The notes beneath the pieces were generated by a model. The model had not been told where the DNA came from. It ran no database searches and saw only the letters and a program-made list of their open reading frames with translations. A stretch of DNA of 64,000 nucleotides from JAFLCM01 sp964510955 (lineage in GTDB: Bacteria; Planctomycetota; Phycisphaerae; Phycisphaerales; UBA1924): positions 1-64,000 of the forward strand of contig CAZEDW010000008.1 in assembly GCA_964510955.1 (NCBI GenBank), read 5' to 3'. The translations under genes and the position numbers were made by a program. This document shows positions 14,433 to 23,176 of the stretch, piece after piece. The stretch's first letter is position 1. Each line of letters starts with the position of its first letter.

Positions 14433-17249
14433 ATGACCGCGCTTCCCCGAGCCATCGCGCTGGCGTTCGCCGCCGGCGCCGCTATTCTTGCCGCCTGCCC
14501 GCCCGCCACCGCCGTCTCGGTGGCCCCGCTGACGCCCGAGCAGGTCCTCGCGAACTCCGACATGGTCATCCTTGGCCGGGTCGAGAACGTCTCGACGCGC
14601 TGGTCGGGACCCAACGAATCCATGATCGCGACCGACTACCGCGTCCGCCTGGAGCGCGTTTTGTGGGACCCGGGTGCGCTCTACGGCGTCAAGCACGACG
14701 GCGACAGCATTGTGCTCAGCTTCGCCGGCGGAACGATCGGCGAGAAAACCGTCTGGGTGCCGGGCGTCCCGAGCTTCGGCCTGGGCGAGCGCGCGTTCTT
14801 CTTTCTGAGCGAGGCAGACAAGGGCGCGGTGTCACCGTTGACAGGCCTGGTCGCGGGCGTCAACCGCGTCGCCGACGGGCGGGGCCGCGGCGAAGTGCTG
14901 GGCGCAACGACCGGCGTGGCACTCACCGGCACATTCTTCGGCCCGGGCCAGGACCGACCGGTCGGGTTCACGACCGATGAGTACGCCGCCGAGATTCTCC
15001 GAGCGATGCCGCTGGCCAAGTCCGACCCGGCCCTGATCTTCGCCGACAACCACCCGGCCGGCGACACCCTGGTGCCAGAGGCGATCCCTGTGGCTACGGC
15101 GCGGGGCGCTAGCGCCCCGACCCCCGCGCGCCACGAGGCCGCCGATGTCGCGACAGACCCGCTGCTTGCGCCCAAGACACCCGCCATCGTTCACCCGGTG
15201 CCCGAGACGATTGAACGCGAGTTCCAGAGCCGGCCCGCGGTGGACCCCGATCGCGGCGTCGGTCGTTACACCTACCTGTGGGCCGCTCCCAACGCGCCCA
15301 GCGTGTTCAACATCCCGCCGCAGTATTACGGCGCCTCCAACTGGGGCCTGAACTTCGAGTACAGCTGCTCGGACTGGAACCGCTACGCCACGCTCTTCCG
15401 CAAGTACGTCACGTCGGACAACACGTTCGGGCACCAAGGCCGCAACGACTACGCCTTTACAACGCCCGCGACGTTCCAGACCGCCTACGGCTTCGCCCTG
15501 GGGAACACCACCCTCGGCATCGCCGTCATGTACAACTGGCTGGGGAACCAGGTCGGCAACGGCCAGAAGATCTATGAAGCCGACGTGATCCTGAACTCCA
15601 GCAAGAGCTGGACAAGCGACTTCAAGTACGCCTACACACACCCCGGCACCTACTACGTCCGGTCCACGACGATCCACGAGCTCGGGCACTGCTTCGGACG
15701 TGAGCACCAGTTCACGGGCGAGCCGACGTCGGTGCTGAACAGCGTGATGAACTACACCCCGGCGGGGGCGCTGGACGCGGAGTATTTCCTGCCCTTCGCC
15801 GACGATGCGCTCTCGATCCGAAACCGCTACCCCCAGAACGCGATCACCGACGCCGGCGTGCACCTGTTCCGCGAGCAGGGGACGCTGAGCGCCTCGGGGT
15901 ACATCAACATTGCGTGGGCAGGGTTCCCCGGCAACGTGACGGCGGGCAACACTTTCCAGGTTACGGGCTACGCCATCGAGAACCTGGGCACCGCCGCCAC
16001 CGCCGCAACGATCGACTGGTACCTGTGCCCGACGCAGTTCAGCTACACGGGCGCGGTCTATTGCAGCCGGAGCACCTACCCGAACATCGCGGTGAACACC
16101 GTCTACAACGTCAACGGGACGGTACGCGTCCCCCTGGGCACCGCCGCGGGCCAGTACTACATCGCCGCCGCGCTCCCCAGCGACGGGTTTGACAACAACC
16201 GCTCGGCGTGGTCGAACACGAAGATCACAGTCGCCGCGGCCCCGCCCCCACCGCCGCCACCCGTCGCGAACGACCACTGCTGGTACGCCTCGTCGCTGGC
16301 CAGCGGGTCCACCGTGGGCGGGACAACCGCCGGTGCAACTCCCTCGGTGCTGGGCATGGTGTGCGGCGGCTCGGCCAACGCCAACGACGTGTGGTACTAC
16401 GTTGACGCCGGCTGCCAGTCGAACCTGAGCATCCGGGTGTGCTCGACCCAGGCGGCCTTCAGCCCCAACCTGAGCGTCTACAAGACCATCGGCGCCAGCC
16501 TCGACTGCCCGGCCGACGCCAACGCCATGGTCGCCTGCACCACCTCGGGTTCGTGCAGCCCGCCGCCGGGCGGGTGCTTCTCGTCGGCGTGTCTCAACAT
16601 CGCCAACGCCACCGGCAGGTACATGATCCGCGTGGCCAACGCCCTGTCGGACGGCACCTTCACCATCAGCTACGACGCCGTGGCCGCGGGCACGTCCGGC
16701 AACGACGCGTGCGCCGGGGCCGCTCCCCTCGTCAACGGCTCGGCGTTCAACCTCTGCAACGCCACCGCCTCGGGCGTCATGGTGAACTGCAACGGCGCGG
16801 TGATCCCCGTGGGCAACGACGTGTGGTTCCGCTGGATCGCTCCCTCGGCGGGCGAGGCCGAGTTCTCGGTGTGCGGCTCGCTCGACACGGTTCTGTCGGT
16901 CCACGGCGGAGCGTGCACGGGAGCCATGATCGCCTGCAGCGACGACGACTGCGGCGTGGGCTCGGTGGTGCAGTTCACCGCCGTCGCTGGCGGCAACTAC
17001 TACCTCCGTGTCGCCGGCTACGACACGACCGTGGGCGCCGGCACCGTGACTGTCGGGTTCACCCCAGCGTCCTCCTGCTTCGGCGACCTCAACCAGGACG
17101 GCCGGATCGACACCGCCGACCTCACCATCCTCATCGGCAACTTCGGTCGCCTCGCGGGCCCGGCCCAGGGCGACCTCAATCGCGACGGCGTGGTGAACAC
17201 CAACGATCTCGTTGCGTTCCTGAGCGTGTTCGGCCTCTCGTGCTTCTGA
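14433..17249 (+). CDS. Large secreted zinc metalloprotease with C-terminal dockerin-like repeats
   Basis: The protein has 938 residues. A signal peptide (A-L-A-F-A-A-G-A-A-I-L-A-A) is followed by a propeptide-like region, a zincin catalytic domain with H415-E-L-G-H-C-F-G-R-E-H (the extended H-E-x-x-H-x-x-x-x-x-H of metzincins/matrixins), a CARDB-like Ig module (about 490-590), a P-P-P-P-P-P linker, two similar beta modules each beginning N-D-x-C, and a double dockerin-like repeat (D-L-N-Q-D-G-R-I-D-T-A-D-L and D-L-N-R-D-G-V-V-N-T-N-D-L) bracketed by Cys. It is likely an extracellular or cell-surface protease. AGGAGA precedes the ATG. A perfect palindrome encodes a linker near residue 225. Confidence 0.88.
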   Translation: MTALPRAIALAFAAGAAILAACPPATAVSVAPLTPEQVLANSDMVILGRVENVSTRWSGPNESMIATDYRVRLERVLWDPGALYGVKHDGDSIVLSFAGGTIGEKTVWVPGVPSFGLGERAFFFLSEADKGAVSPLTGLVAGVNRVADGRGRGEVLGATTGVALTGTFFGPGQDRPVGFTTDEYAAEILRAMPLAKSDPALIFADNHPAGDTLVPEAIPVATARGASAPTPARHEAADVATDPLLAPKTPAIVHPVPETIEREFQSRPAVDPDRGVGRYTYLWAAPNAPSVFNIPPQYYGASNWGLNFEYSCSDWNRYATLFRKYVTSDNTFGHQGRNDYAFTTPATFQTAYGFALGNTTLGIAVMYNWLGNQVGNGQKIYEADVILNSSKSWTSDFKYAYTHPGTYYVRSTTIHELGHCFGREHQFTGEPTSVLNSVMNYTPAGALDAEYFLPFADDALSIRNRYPQNAITDAGVHLFREQGTLSASGYINIAWAGFPGNVTAGNTFQVTGYAIENLGTAATAATIDWYLCPTQFSYTGAVYCSRSTYPNIAVNTVYNVNGTVRVPLGTAAGQYYIAAALPSDGFDNNRSAWSNTKITVAAAPPPPPPPVANDHCWYASSLASGSTVGGTTAGATPSVLGMVCGGSANANDVWYYVDAGCQSNLSIRVCSTQAAFSPNLSVYKTIGASLDCPADANAMVACTTSGSCSPPPGGCFSSACLNIANATGRYMIRVANALSDGTFTISYDAVAAGTSGNDACAGAAPLVNGSAFNLCNATASGVMVNCNGAVIPVGNDVWFRWIAPSAGEAEFSVCGSLDTVLSVHGGACTGAMIACSDDDCGVGSVVQFTAVAGGNYYLRVAGYDTTVGAGTVTVGFTPASSCFGDLNQDGRIDTADLTILIGNFGRLAGPAQGDLNRDGVVNTNDLVAFLSVFGLSCF
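15102..15119. repeat. REP-like palindrome inside the protease gene
   Basis: CGGGGCGCT followed by AGCGCCCCG is a perfect 18-base palindrome within the propeptide/linker part of the metalloprotease. It adds a short R-G-A-S-A-P-T-like stretch in frame. It resembles dispersed REP-type palindromes, but I see only one copy here. Confidence 0.45.
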
Positions 17250-17274
17250 ACCGCGGAACCGCTTTCCCGCCTCG

Positions 17275-17300
17275 AACCACCCGGCGCACGCCGGGTGGTT
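17275..17300 (+). terminator. Terminator after the metalloprotease
   Basis: AACCACCCGGC and GCCGGGTGGTT form an eleven-base-pair stem with loop GCAC, followed by CGTTTG. It lies 26 bases after the stop codon and before a convergent gene. Confidence 0.75.
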
Positions 17301-17347
17301 CGTTTGCCCGCCCCCGAGCCGGTCCCGTGCAACGGCCACGATGAGGA

Positions 17348-18286
17348 TCACATCGACTCGTAGCTGGAAAGCCGATCCACGCGTCGTCCCACCTCGCTGG
17401 CGTAACGCCGCCCGAGTTGTTCCCGGTGCATCGCGGCCCACTCGGTCAGCTTGGTGCCGCCCGCCGCCGGCTTTTTGGAGTCGAGCAGTCCACGCATCAG
17501 GCCCTTGATCTCCTCGCGGGTGATCACGATGTCACGCACCAGCGGGTTGACCAGCCGCGACACCGCGAGACCGATCGACGGCGGCAGCGCCACGACCGGG
17601 CGGCGGGCGTCGATAATCGACGCGATGCGATTCACCAGCTCGCGGTAGGTGAACCGCTCCGGACCCACAGCGTCAATCGTGGTGTTCCCCTCGTGGAACG
17701 CCTGCGCAAGGGCGAGATCCGCCATATCGTCCACGTGCAGCGGGCGCACGGCGTACGAGCCGTCGCCGAACAGCCCGAACAGGGGCAACCGGCGCAGCAC
17801 CCAGGCGATGTTGTTGACCAGGATGTCCCCGCGCCCGAAGAGCACGCCCGGCCGGAGGATCGCGTGCGAAAGCCCCGTGGCCCGGAGCGCATCCTCGAGC
17901 TCGTGCTTACCGCGGAAATACCCCAGGTCGTCCGCCTTGTCGGCGTGCAGGATGCTGACATGCACGATGCGCCGGACGCCGGCCCGCTTCGCCGCCTCGA
18001 ACAGCGCCCGAGTGTTCCGAACCGCCTGATCGAACGTGAAGAGCCGGTGGTTGAACCGGACCCAGTAGGTGTTGTAAAGAACCTCGCACCCGCGGAGCGA
18101 CTCGGCGAGGCGCTCCGGATCATCGAACGCAAGCGGGTGAATCTCAAGCGATGCGCCGAATGGATTGGGCCGCCCCGGCGAGTTGGTGAGCGTGCGGACG
18201 CGCACCCCGCATGCGAGCAATCGCTCGGTGATCGAGCGGCCGGTGTAGCCGAGAGCCCCGGTGACCGCGTGGAGGGGTGCCGTCAT
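17348..18286 (-). CDS. NAD(P)-binding epimerase/NmrA-like protein
   Basis: This protein of 312 residues is an atypical short-chain dehydrogenase. The N-terminal nucleotide-binding motif is V-T-G-A-L-G-Y-T-G-R-S-I, followed by V-H-V-S-I-L-H-A-D and a later D-D-M-A-D-L-A. A canonical Y-x-x-x-K is not clear (Y-F-R-G-K is the nearest), as in NDUFA9/NmrA-like relatives that bind cofactor without classical dehydrogenase activity. GGAGGTG stands close before the ATG. Substrate and pathway are unknown. Confidence 0.85.
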   Translation of the reverse strand: MTAPLHAVTGALGYTGRSITERLLACGVRVRTLTNSPGRPNPFGASLEIHPLAFDDPERLAESLRGCEVLYNTYWVRFNHRLFTFDQAVRNTRALFEAAKRAGVRRIVHVSILHADKADDLGYFRGKHELEDALRATGLSHAILRPGVLFGRGDILVNNIAWVLRRLPLFGLFGDGSYAVRPLHVDDMADLALAQAFHEGNTTIDAVGPERFTYRELVNRIASIIDARRPVVALPPSIGLAVSRLVNPLVRDIVITREEIKGLMRGLLDSKKPAAGGTKLTEWAAMHREQLGRRYASEVGRRVDRLSSYESM

Positions 18287-18418
18287 GCCGACACCTCCGC
18301 ACGGTTGTCGCGCGCGCCCAAACCCACCGGAACGCCGGAACGGATCAGCCCCCCGCTACAGCCACGGGTGATGAAGCACTCCGTTTGCATGCCCTTGAAT
18401 CGTATCGTTGATTTCGAG

Positions 18419-18440
18419 ATTTTCAAGTATTTCTGAAAAT
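18419..18440. promoter_or_regulatory. AT-rich inverted repeat between divergent genes
   Basis: ATTTTCA and TGAAAAT flank eight bases. The surrounding 40 bases are strikingly AT-rich for this genome and lie between the divergent epimerase and VOC genes, so an operator or UP-like element is plausible. Confidence 0.4.
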
Positions 18441-18468
18441 AATCTGCTTCCGTGTTATCGGTTCTTCC

Positions 18469-18474
18469 TATGCT
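18469..18474 (+). promoter_or_regulatory. -10-like TATGCT for the VOC gene
   Basis: TATGCT ends five bases before the ATG with no Shine-Dalgarno, fitting leaderless initiation. Confidence 0.35.
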
Positions 18475-18479
18475 CGCCG

Positions 18480-18890
18480 ATGCCAAGGCTCACGGGCGTC
18501 TATGAAACCGTGCTGTATCACCCCGATCACGCCGCCGCAAAGGCCTTCTATGGGGGCACGCTGGGGCTGCGGCAGGTGTCCGAGTCGGCGAGCCTGTCAT
18601 GCGCGTTCCGTATGCCCGACGGCGGCATGCTCCTGATCTTCGACCCCGCCGAGAGCATCAGGGCAGGTCGCGGCGTGCCCTCGCACGGCGCGACCGGGCC
18701 GGGGCACGTGGCTCTGCGCGTGCCCACGGGAGAGCTGGATGCATGGCGAGAGCACCTGCGCAAGACGGGCGTCGCGGTGGAGCAGGAGATCGCCTGGGCG
18801 TCGGGGGCCCGGAGCATCTATGTGCGCGACGGGGCCGGGGCCGCGGCCAACTCGGTGGAGCTGGTTGAGGGGGAGATCTGGGCCCGATGA
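18480..18890 (+). CDS. VOC (glyoxalase/bleomycin-resistance) family protein
   Basis: This protein of 136 residues has the paired beta-alpha-beta-beta-beta VOC fold: V-Y-E-T-V-L-Y-H-P-D with A-F-Y-G-G-T-L-G-L at the start, G-P-G-H-V-A-L-R-V in the middle and N-S-V-E-L-V-E at the end. Members are metal-dependent lyases, dioxygenases or resistance proteins, and the substrate is unknown. I chose the ATG giving M-P-R-L-T-G because upstream codons are AT-rich intergenic sequence. It lies 31 bases before the MBL gene. Confidence 0.8.
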   Translation: MPRLTGVYETVLYHPDHAAAKAFYGGTLGLRQVSESASLSCAFRMPDGGMLLIFDPAESIRAGRGVPSHGATGPGHVALRVPTGELDAWREHLRKTGVAVEQEIAWASGARSIYVRDGAGAAANSVELVEGEIWAR

Positions 18891-18908
18891 TCCGTGGCCC
18901 TGCGCCGC

Positions 18909-18914
18909 TACGCT
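18909..18914 (+). promoter_or_regulatory. -10-like TACGCT for the MBL gene
   Basis: TACGCT ends seven bases before the ATG, with no Shine-Dalgarno in between. Confidence 0.4.
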
Positions 18915-18921
18915 AGGGGTC

Positions 18922-19779
18922 ATGCCCGCATCGACGCCCCGCGCCATCCCCGGATCGCTGTTCACGTCACCCGTCGTGGTGGACGCGGCCCCGGTGGCAC
19001 GCCACCTCGTGGTCCTGTCGTCGAGTTCCTCCGGCAACTGCTCGGCGCTGATCCACGGCGAGGGGCCGATGCGCCGGGTCACGCTGATCGACGCCGGGCT
19101 GTCGCCGAAGCGGACGCGGCTGCTGCTTTCCCAGCTCGGCCTGTCGCTCGATCAGGTGGACGACGTGTTGATCACACACCTTGACGCCGATCACTGCTGC
19201 CCGACGTGGGCGCGGCAACTGCCGGCGCACGCGCGCCTGCACGTCCACAAGCGGCACGTTCGGCGCGGGATGAGGTCCGGGGTGCTGGAGGCCCGCACCG
19301 AGGTGTTCGAGGATTCGTTTGAGATTCGCGCGCCGGGCGGCGGCGTGAGGGTGCGGTCGGTGCTGGCGACTCACGACGATCTGGGGACGGCGGCGTTCCG
19401 GCTTGAGTTTGATGACGCCGATCCGCGGGACTCGCTGGGGTGGGCCACGGACGTGGGAGGGATCACGGGGGCCCTGGTGGAACTGCTTCAGGGCGTCGGC
19501 GTGCTGGGGATCGAGAGCAACTACTGCCCGCGGATGGAGGCGGCGTCGGGGCGTCCGGAGGTGCTGAAGCAGCGGATCATGGGAGGTTCGGGGCATTTGT
19601 CGAACCAGCAGTCGGCTGACGCCGTGCGGGCCATCGGGCCGCGGAAGCACGTGGTGCTGCTGCACCTGTCGCGCGAGTGCAACCGCCCCGAACTGGCCGC
19701 GGCAGAGCACGCGGGGGCTTCGTACGGGCTGACGATCGCGCACCCGAGCGAGCCGACGACGCTTGTGCGCATCGCCTAG
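18922..19779 (+). CDS. YycJ-like metallo-beta-lactamase-fold hydrolase with variant metal motif
   Basis: The 285-residue protein resembles the YycJ/WalJ group of MBL-fold exonuclease-like proteins: S-S-S-S-S-G-N-C-S near 33-41, D-A-G-L-S near 57, I-E-S-N-Y late, G-H-L-S-N-Q-Q-S and H-L-S-R-E-C-N-R-P-E-L. The metal motif reads H86-L-D88-A-D90-H91 where the family normally has H-x-H-x-D-H, so the second His is Asp. This may alter metal binding. YycJ proteins act on nucleic acids or cell-wall regulation in Firmicutes; the role here is unknown. Confidence 0.8.
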   Translation: MPASTPRAIPGSLFTSPVVVDAAPVARHLVVLSSSSSGNCSALIHGEGPMRRVTLIDAGLSPKRTRLLLSQLGLSLDQVDDVLITHLDADHCCPTWARQLPAHARLHVHKRHVRRGMRSGVLEARTEVFEDSFEIRAPGGGVRVRSVLATHDDLGTAAFRLEFDDADPRDSLGWATDVGGITGALVELLQGVGVLGIESNYCPRMEAASGRPEVLKQRIMGGSGHLSNQQSADAVRAIGPRKHVVLLHLSRECNRPELAAAEHAGASYGLTIAHPSEPTTLVRIA

Positions 19780-19855
19780 CGGAAGAGCGGGTTTGGGCCG
19801 GTTTTTCAGGCCTGAATTCGAACCCGCGGGACCGACTCCGCGCGGCGATTCGACC

Positions 19856-19861
19856 TACAAT
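19856..19861 (+). promoter_or_regulatory. -10-like TACAAT for gyrA
   Basis: TACAAT ends seven bases before the gyrA ATG and is one base from consensus TATAAT. There is no Shine-Dalgarno, so gyrA is a strong candidate for a leaderless transcript. Confidence 0.55.
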
Positions 19862-19868
19862 CCGTCCT

Positions 19869-22628
19869 ATGCCCGACGAGCAGAATCCCGCGAATCCCAG
19901 CGAGCCAGCGCCCCAGAACATCGGCCAGGTCCTCGACCTGCAGATCGAGTCCGAGCTCAAGGACTCGTACCTCACCTACGCCATGAGCACCATCATGGAC
20001 CGGGCCCTGCCCGATGTCCGTGACGGCCTCAAGCCCTCGCAGCGCCGCATCCTCGTCGCGCTCAACGACCTCAACCTCCGACCCAACCGCAAGCAGATCA
20101 AGTGCGCCAAGATCTGCGGCGACACGTCGGGCAACTACCACCCGCACGGCGAGGGCGTCATCTATCCCACGCTGGTGGGCATGGCCCAGCCATGGAAGAT
20201 GCGCGTGCCTGTCGTGGACCCGCAGGGCAACTTCGGCTCGATCGATGGCGACCCACCGGCGGCCATGCGGTACACCGAGGCCCGCATGGCCTGGGCCGCG
20301 GTGGACATGCTCGAGGACCTCAAGCTCGACACCGTTGACTTCCAACCCAACTACGACGACCGCCTGATGGAGCCCACCGTGCTCCCGGGCAAGTTCCCAT
20401 ACCTGATGATCAACGGCGGCGTTGGCATCGCCGTGGGCATGGCCACATCGCTGGTGCCGCACAACCCCGGCGAAATTTTCGACGCCATCACCGCCCAGGT
20501 GGATAACCCGGACATCACGCTGGCCGAGCTGATGGAGATCGTCCCCGGGCCGGACTTCCCCACCGGCGGTGTCATCTGCGGGCGGCGCGGGATCGTCGAG
20601 GGATACGCCACCGGGCGCGGGCGGCTGTCGTGCCGCGGCGTCGTCCACGTCGAGGACCTCGCCAACGGCAAGCAGCAGATCGTCATCGACACCATCCCCT
20701 ACCAGCTCGTGCAGGGCACGCTGATGGAGCGGATTGTGGACGCGGTGAAGGAAGAGCGGATCAAGGACATCACCGACGTCCGCAACGAGTCCGGTCGCGG
20801 CGCCCAGACCCGCATCGTCTGCGAGCTGCGGCGCGGCGTGGACCCGGCGGTGGTCGAGAACCAGCTCTACGAGTTCACGCCGCTGCAGAGCACCGTTTCG
20901 ATCATGAACATCGCGCTGGTCAACCGCCAGCCGCGAACGCTTCCGCTGAAAGACCTGATCCGCCACTACATCGATCACCGCATCGACGTGATCGAGCGTC
21001 GGACGCGGTTCCTGCTGCACGAGGCGCAGAAGAAGGCCCACATCCTCGAAGGCCTGATCTACGCCGTGTGCGACATTGACGAGGTCATCAGGATCATCCG
21101 CGCCAGCAAGACGCGCGAAGAGGCGATCACCAGGCTCAGCGAGAAGCGCTTCAGCATCGCTCCCGGGCACCAGCACGCCGGAAAGATCCCCGAACGGCTG
21201 ATGAAGTCGGTGCGGTCGTTCGACGCTTCCGGGGGGGTGCCGCTCACCCGCGTGCAGGCCGACGCCATCGGCGCAATGCGCCTCATCCAGCTCGTCGGGC
21301 TGGAAATCCAGAAGCTCGTCAACGACTACACCACGCTGGTGGAGGAGATCGAGGGGTACGAGCGCATCCTGGCCCAGCGCCAGCTCGTGCTGAACATCAT
21401 CAAGGCCGACTGCGCCGAGATGAAGGCCCGCTACGCCCGCCCGCGCCTGACCAAGATCGAGGAGACCGAGGGCGACGTCGATTTCGAGGCGCTCATCCGT
21501 GAGGAGGATGTTGCCGTCACCATCAGCCACCAGGGCTGGGTGAAGCGCACACCGCTCAGCACCTACCGCGAGCAGAACCGCGGCGGCCGAGGGATCATCG
21601 GCGCCGACGCCAACGACGAGGATTTCATCGAGCACCTCCTGGTCGCGTCCACGCACGACGACCTGCTCGTTTTCACCGACCGCGGGCGAGTCTTCAAGAT
21701 CAAGGTGTACGAGATGCCCGAGATGGCCCGTACCGCCAAGGGCCGCTCCATCGTCAACATGGTCGAGCTGCGTCCCGCGGAGACCGATGCCAACGGCGTC
21801 ACAACCCACCCCGCCGAGAAGGCGGTGGCGTTCCTGCCCATCAAGGACTTCGAGAAGGCCGAAGACTACCTCGTCTTCGCAACCGCCCAGGGCAAGGTGA
21901 AGCGAACCAGCCTCAAGCTCTATCAGAACGTCAACAAGGGCGGCATCATCGCCATCAGCCTCAACGAGGGCGACACGCTCATCGGCGTCGTCGCTACCAG
22001 CGGCATCGATCACCTGCTGCTGGGCACCCGCCACGGCATGTCGATCCGGTTCGAGGAGACCGACGCCCGCGCCATGGGCCGCGACGCCGCCGGCGTGAAG
22101 GGCATCGAGCTGGGTGAGGGAGACGAGGTTGTCGGGCTGGTCCGCATCGAGATGCGCTCCGCAGATGATCCCACCTCCAGCGTGCACCCGGAGATCGACC
22201 TGCTGACCGTCACCGAAAACGGGTTCGGCAAGCGAACCGACCTCACCGAGTATCTGGTCCAGACCGAAGGTGACGCGGACAAGGATGAAGAAAAGGAGCA
22301 CCGCTCGGAAAGCGGCGCCGCCGGCAGCTACCGGGTCCAATCCCGTGGGGGCAAAGGCCGCATCGACATCCGCACCACCGAGCGCAACGGCCCCGTGGTC
22401 GCGGTGGCCGCGGTCACGCCGGATCAGGGCGTGGTGTTCGTCACCCAGGGCGGCCTGCTGGTGCGGATCCCCGCTGCACAGATCAGCCGTATCGGGCGGG
22501 CCACACAGGGCGTTCGGGTCGTCAACCTGAAAGAGGGCGACAAGCTGATCGCCGCGGCGGTGGTGCCGGCGATGGGCGAGGAATCCGAGGGCGGTTCACC
22601 CGCTCCGGGCATGGAATCGACACCCTGA
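19869..22628 (+). CDS. gyrA: DNA gyrase subunit A
   Basis: The breakage-reunion subunit of gyrase has 919 residues. It shows S-Y-L-T-Y-A-M-S-T-I near 33, R-D-G-L-K-P-S-Q-R-R at 51-60, the catalytic tyrosine Y135 in A-M-R-Y-T-E, and a C-terminal beta-pinwheel with a GyrA-box-like Q-N-R-G-G-R-G near 568-574, which favours GyrA over ParC. At the quinolone-binding positions the sequence H-P-H-G-E-G-V-I-Y-P has Gly96 and Pro100 where E. coli has Ser83 and Asp87. A low-complexity acidic insert (E-E-K-E-H-R-S-E-S) lies late in the pinwheel. gyrB is not in the window. The start fits the N-terminal P-D-E-Q-N-P leader. Confidence 0.96.
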   Translation: MPDEQNPANPSEPAPQNIGQVLDLQIESELKDSYLTYAMSTIMDRALPDVRDGLKPSQRRILVALNDLNLRPNRKQIKCAKICGDTSGNYHPHGEGVIYPTLVGMAQPWKMRVPVVDPQGNFGSIDGDPPAAMRYTEARMAWAAVDMLEDLKLDTVDFQPNYDDRLMEPTVLPGKFPYLMINGGVGIAVGMATSLVPHNPGEIFDAITAQVDNPDITLAELMEIVPGPDFPTGGVICGRRGIVEGYATGRGRLSCRGVVHVEDLANGKQQIVIDTIPYQLVQGTLMERIVDAVKEERIKDITDVRNESGRGAQTRIVCELRRGVDPAVVENQLYEFTPLQSTVSIMNIALVNRQPRTLPLKDLIRHYIDHRIDVIERRTRFLLHEAQKKAHILEGLIYAVCDIDEVIRIIRASKTREEAITRLSEKRFSIAPGHQHAGKIPERLMKSVRSFDASGGVPLTRVQADAIGAMRLIQLVGLEIQKLVNDYTTLVEEIEGYERILAQRQLVLNIIKADCAEMKARYARPRLTKIEETEGDVDFEALIREEDVAVTISHQGWVKRTPLSTYREQNRGGRGIIGADANDEDFIEHLLVASTHDDLLVFTDRGRVFKIKVYEMPEMARTAKGRSIVNMVELRPAETDANGVTTHPAEKAVAFLPIKDFEKAEDYLVFATAQGKVKRTSLKLYQNVNKGGIIAISLNEGDTLIGVVATSGIDHLLLGTRHGMSIRFEETDARAMGRDAAGVKGIELGEGDEVVGLVRIEMRSADDPTSSVHPEIDLLTVTENGFGKRTDLTEYLVQTEGDADKDEEKEHRSESGAAGSYRVQSRGGKGRIDIRTTERNGPVVAVAAVTPDQGVVFVTQGGLLVRIPAAQISRIGRATQGVRVVNLKEGDKLIAAAVVPAMGEESEGGSPAPGMESTP

Positions 22629-22668
22629 ACCGGAACCGCGGCTCACCGGCACCGCTCCGGGCCTGTTG

Positions 22669-22677
22669 TGCTAGAAT
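22669..22677 (+). promoter_or_regulatory. Extended -10 promoter for the STAS gene
   Basis: TGCTAGAAT combines the TGn extension with TAGAAT. It lies 36 bases before the ATG, and a GGAAGG ribosome-binding region follows, so this is a conventional leadered transcript. Confidence 0.5.
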
Positions 22678-22713
22678 CATTGGGTACTACTCCACCGGGA
22701 AGGATGACCGCCG

Positions 22714-23070
22714 ATGGCTACCGACTGGTCCGACAACATCGTGATCGCTGACCTGGCCGATGAGCCGGAGTTCTCCGAAGAGCTCAACGATCTGCACAGC
22801 CGTCTCAAGGACGAGAAGCCACACAAGCTGCCGTGCGTCGTGCTCAACCTCGCGGGCGTGTCGTACCTGAACTCGTCCAACATCGCCCAGTTGCTGCGGC
22901 TGCGCAAGCTGCTGATCGAGAACGATCGGAAGTTGCGCCTTTGCTCGGTCGGCGACTCGGTGTGGTCGATCATGCTGCTGACCGGGCTGGACAAGGTGTT
23001 TGCCTTCGCGCCCGACAAGGCGACGGCCATCGCCGGCCTCCAGATCGAGGGCGGCAAGGCGGCGAGGTAA
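22714..23070 (+). CDS. STAS-domain anti-sigma factor antagonist-like protein
   Basis: This protein of 118 residues has the SpoIIAA fold: strand V-V-L-N-L-A-G-V-S-Y-L-N-S-S-N-I-A-Q-L-L-R-L-R, where the S-S pair sits at the usual phosphorylation site, then L-R-L-C-S-V-G and a terminal V-F-A-F. Such proteins take part in partner-switching with a kinase anti-sigma factor. No RsbW-like kinase or PP2C phosphatase is adjacent, so partners must be elsewhere. Confidence 0.85.
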   Translation: MATDWSDNIVIADLADEPEFSEELNDLHSRLKDEKPHKLPCVVLNLAGVSYLNSSNIAQLLRLRKLLIENDRKLRLCSVGDSVWSIMLLTGLDKVFAFAPDKATAIAGLQIEGGKAAR

Positions 23071-23176
23071 CGCTCTTCCAAAACTGATTAGCCGTGGCGC
23101 CGGCTTCTCCCTGCGCTGATCTCAATGGGGCTCGGACTCAGGCTGGAGGCCTGTTCCACCCGTCAGGCGGGCGCCG

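Noticed and set aside
14832..17441. Long minus-strand reading frame of 869 codons opposite the metalloprotease
   Set aside because: It lies wholly antisense to a gene with clear zincin and dockerin motifs and has V/G/A/R-rich composition without recognisable domains, as expected for the shadow of a GC-rich gene.
19812..19860. tRNA-like T-arm sequence (GGTTCGAATTC on the minus strand)
   Set aside because: The arms beside it do not pair and no anticodon or acceptor stem can be folded around it.
19806..22340. Minus-strand reading frame of 844 codons opposite gyrA
   Set aside because: It is an antisense shadow of gyrA, dominated by D/V/G/L/H, with no motif.
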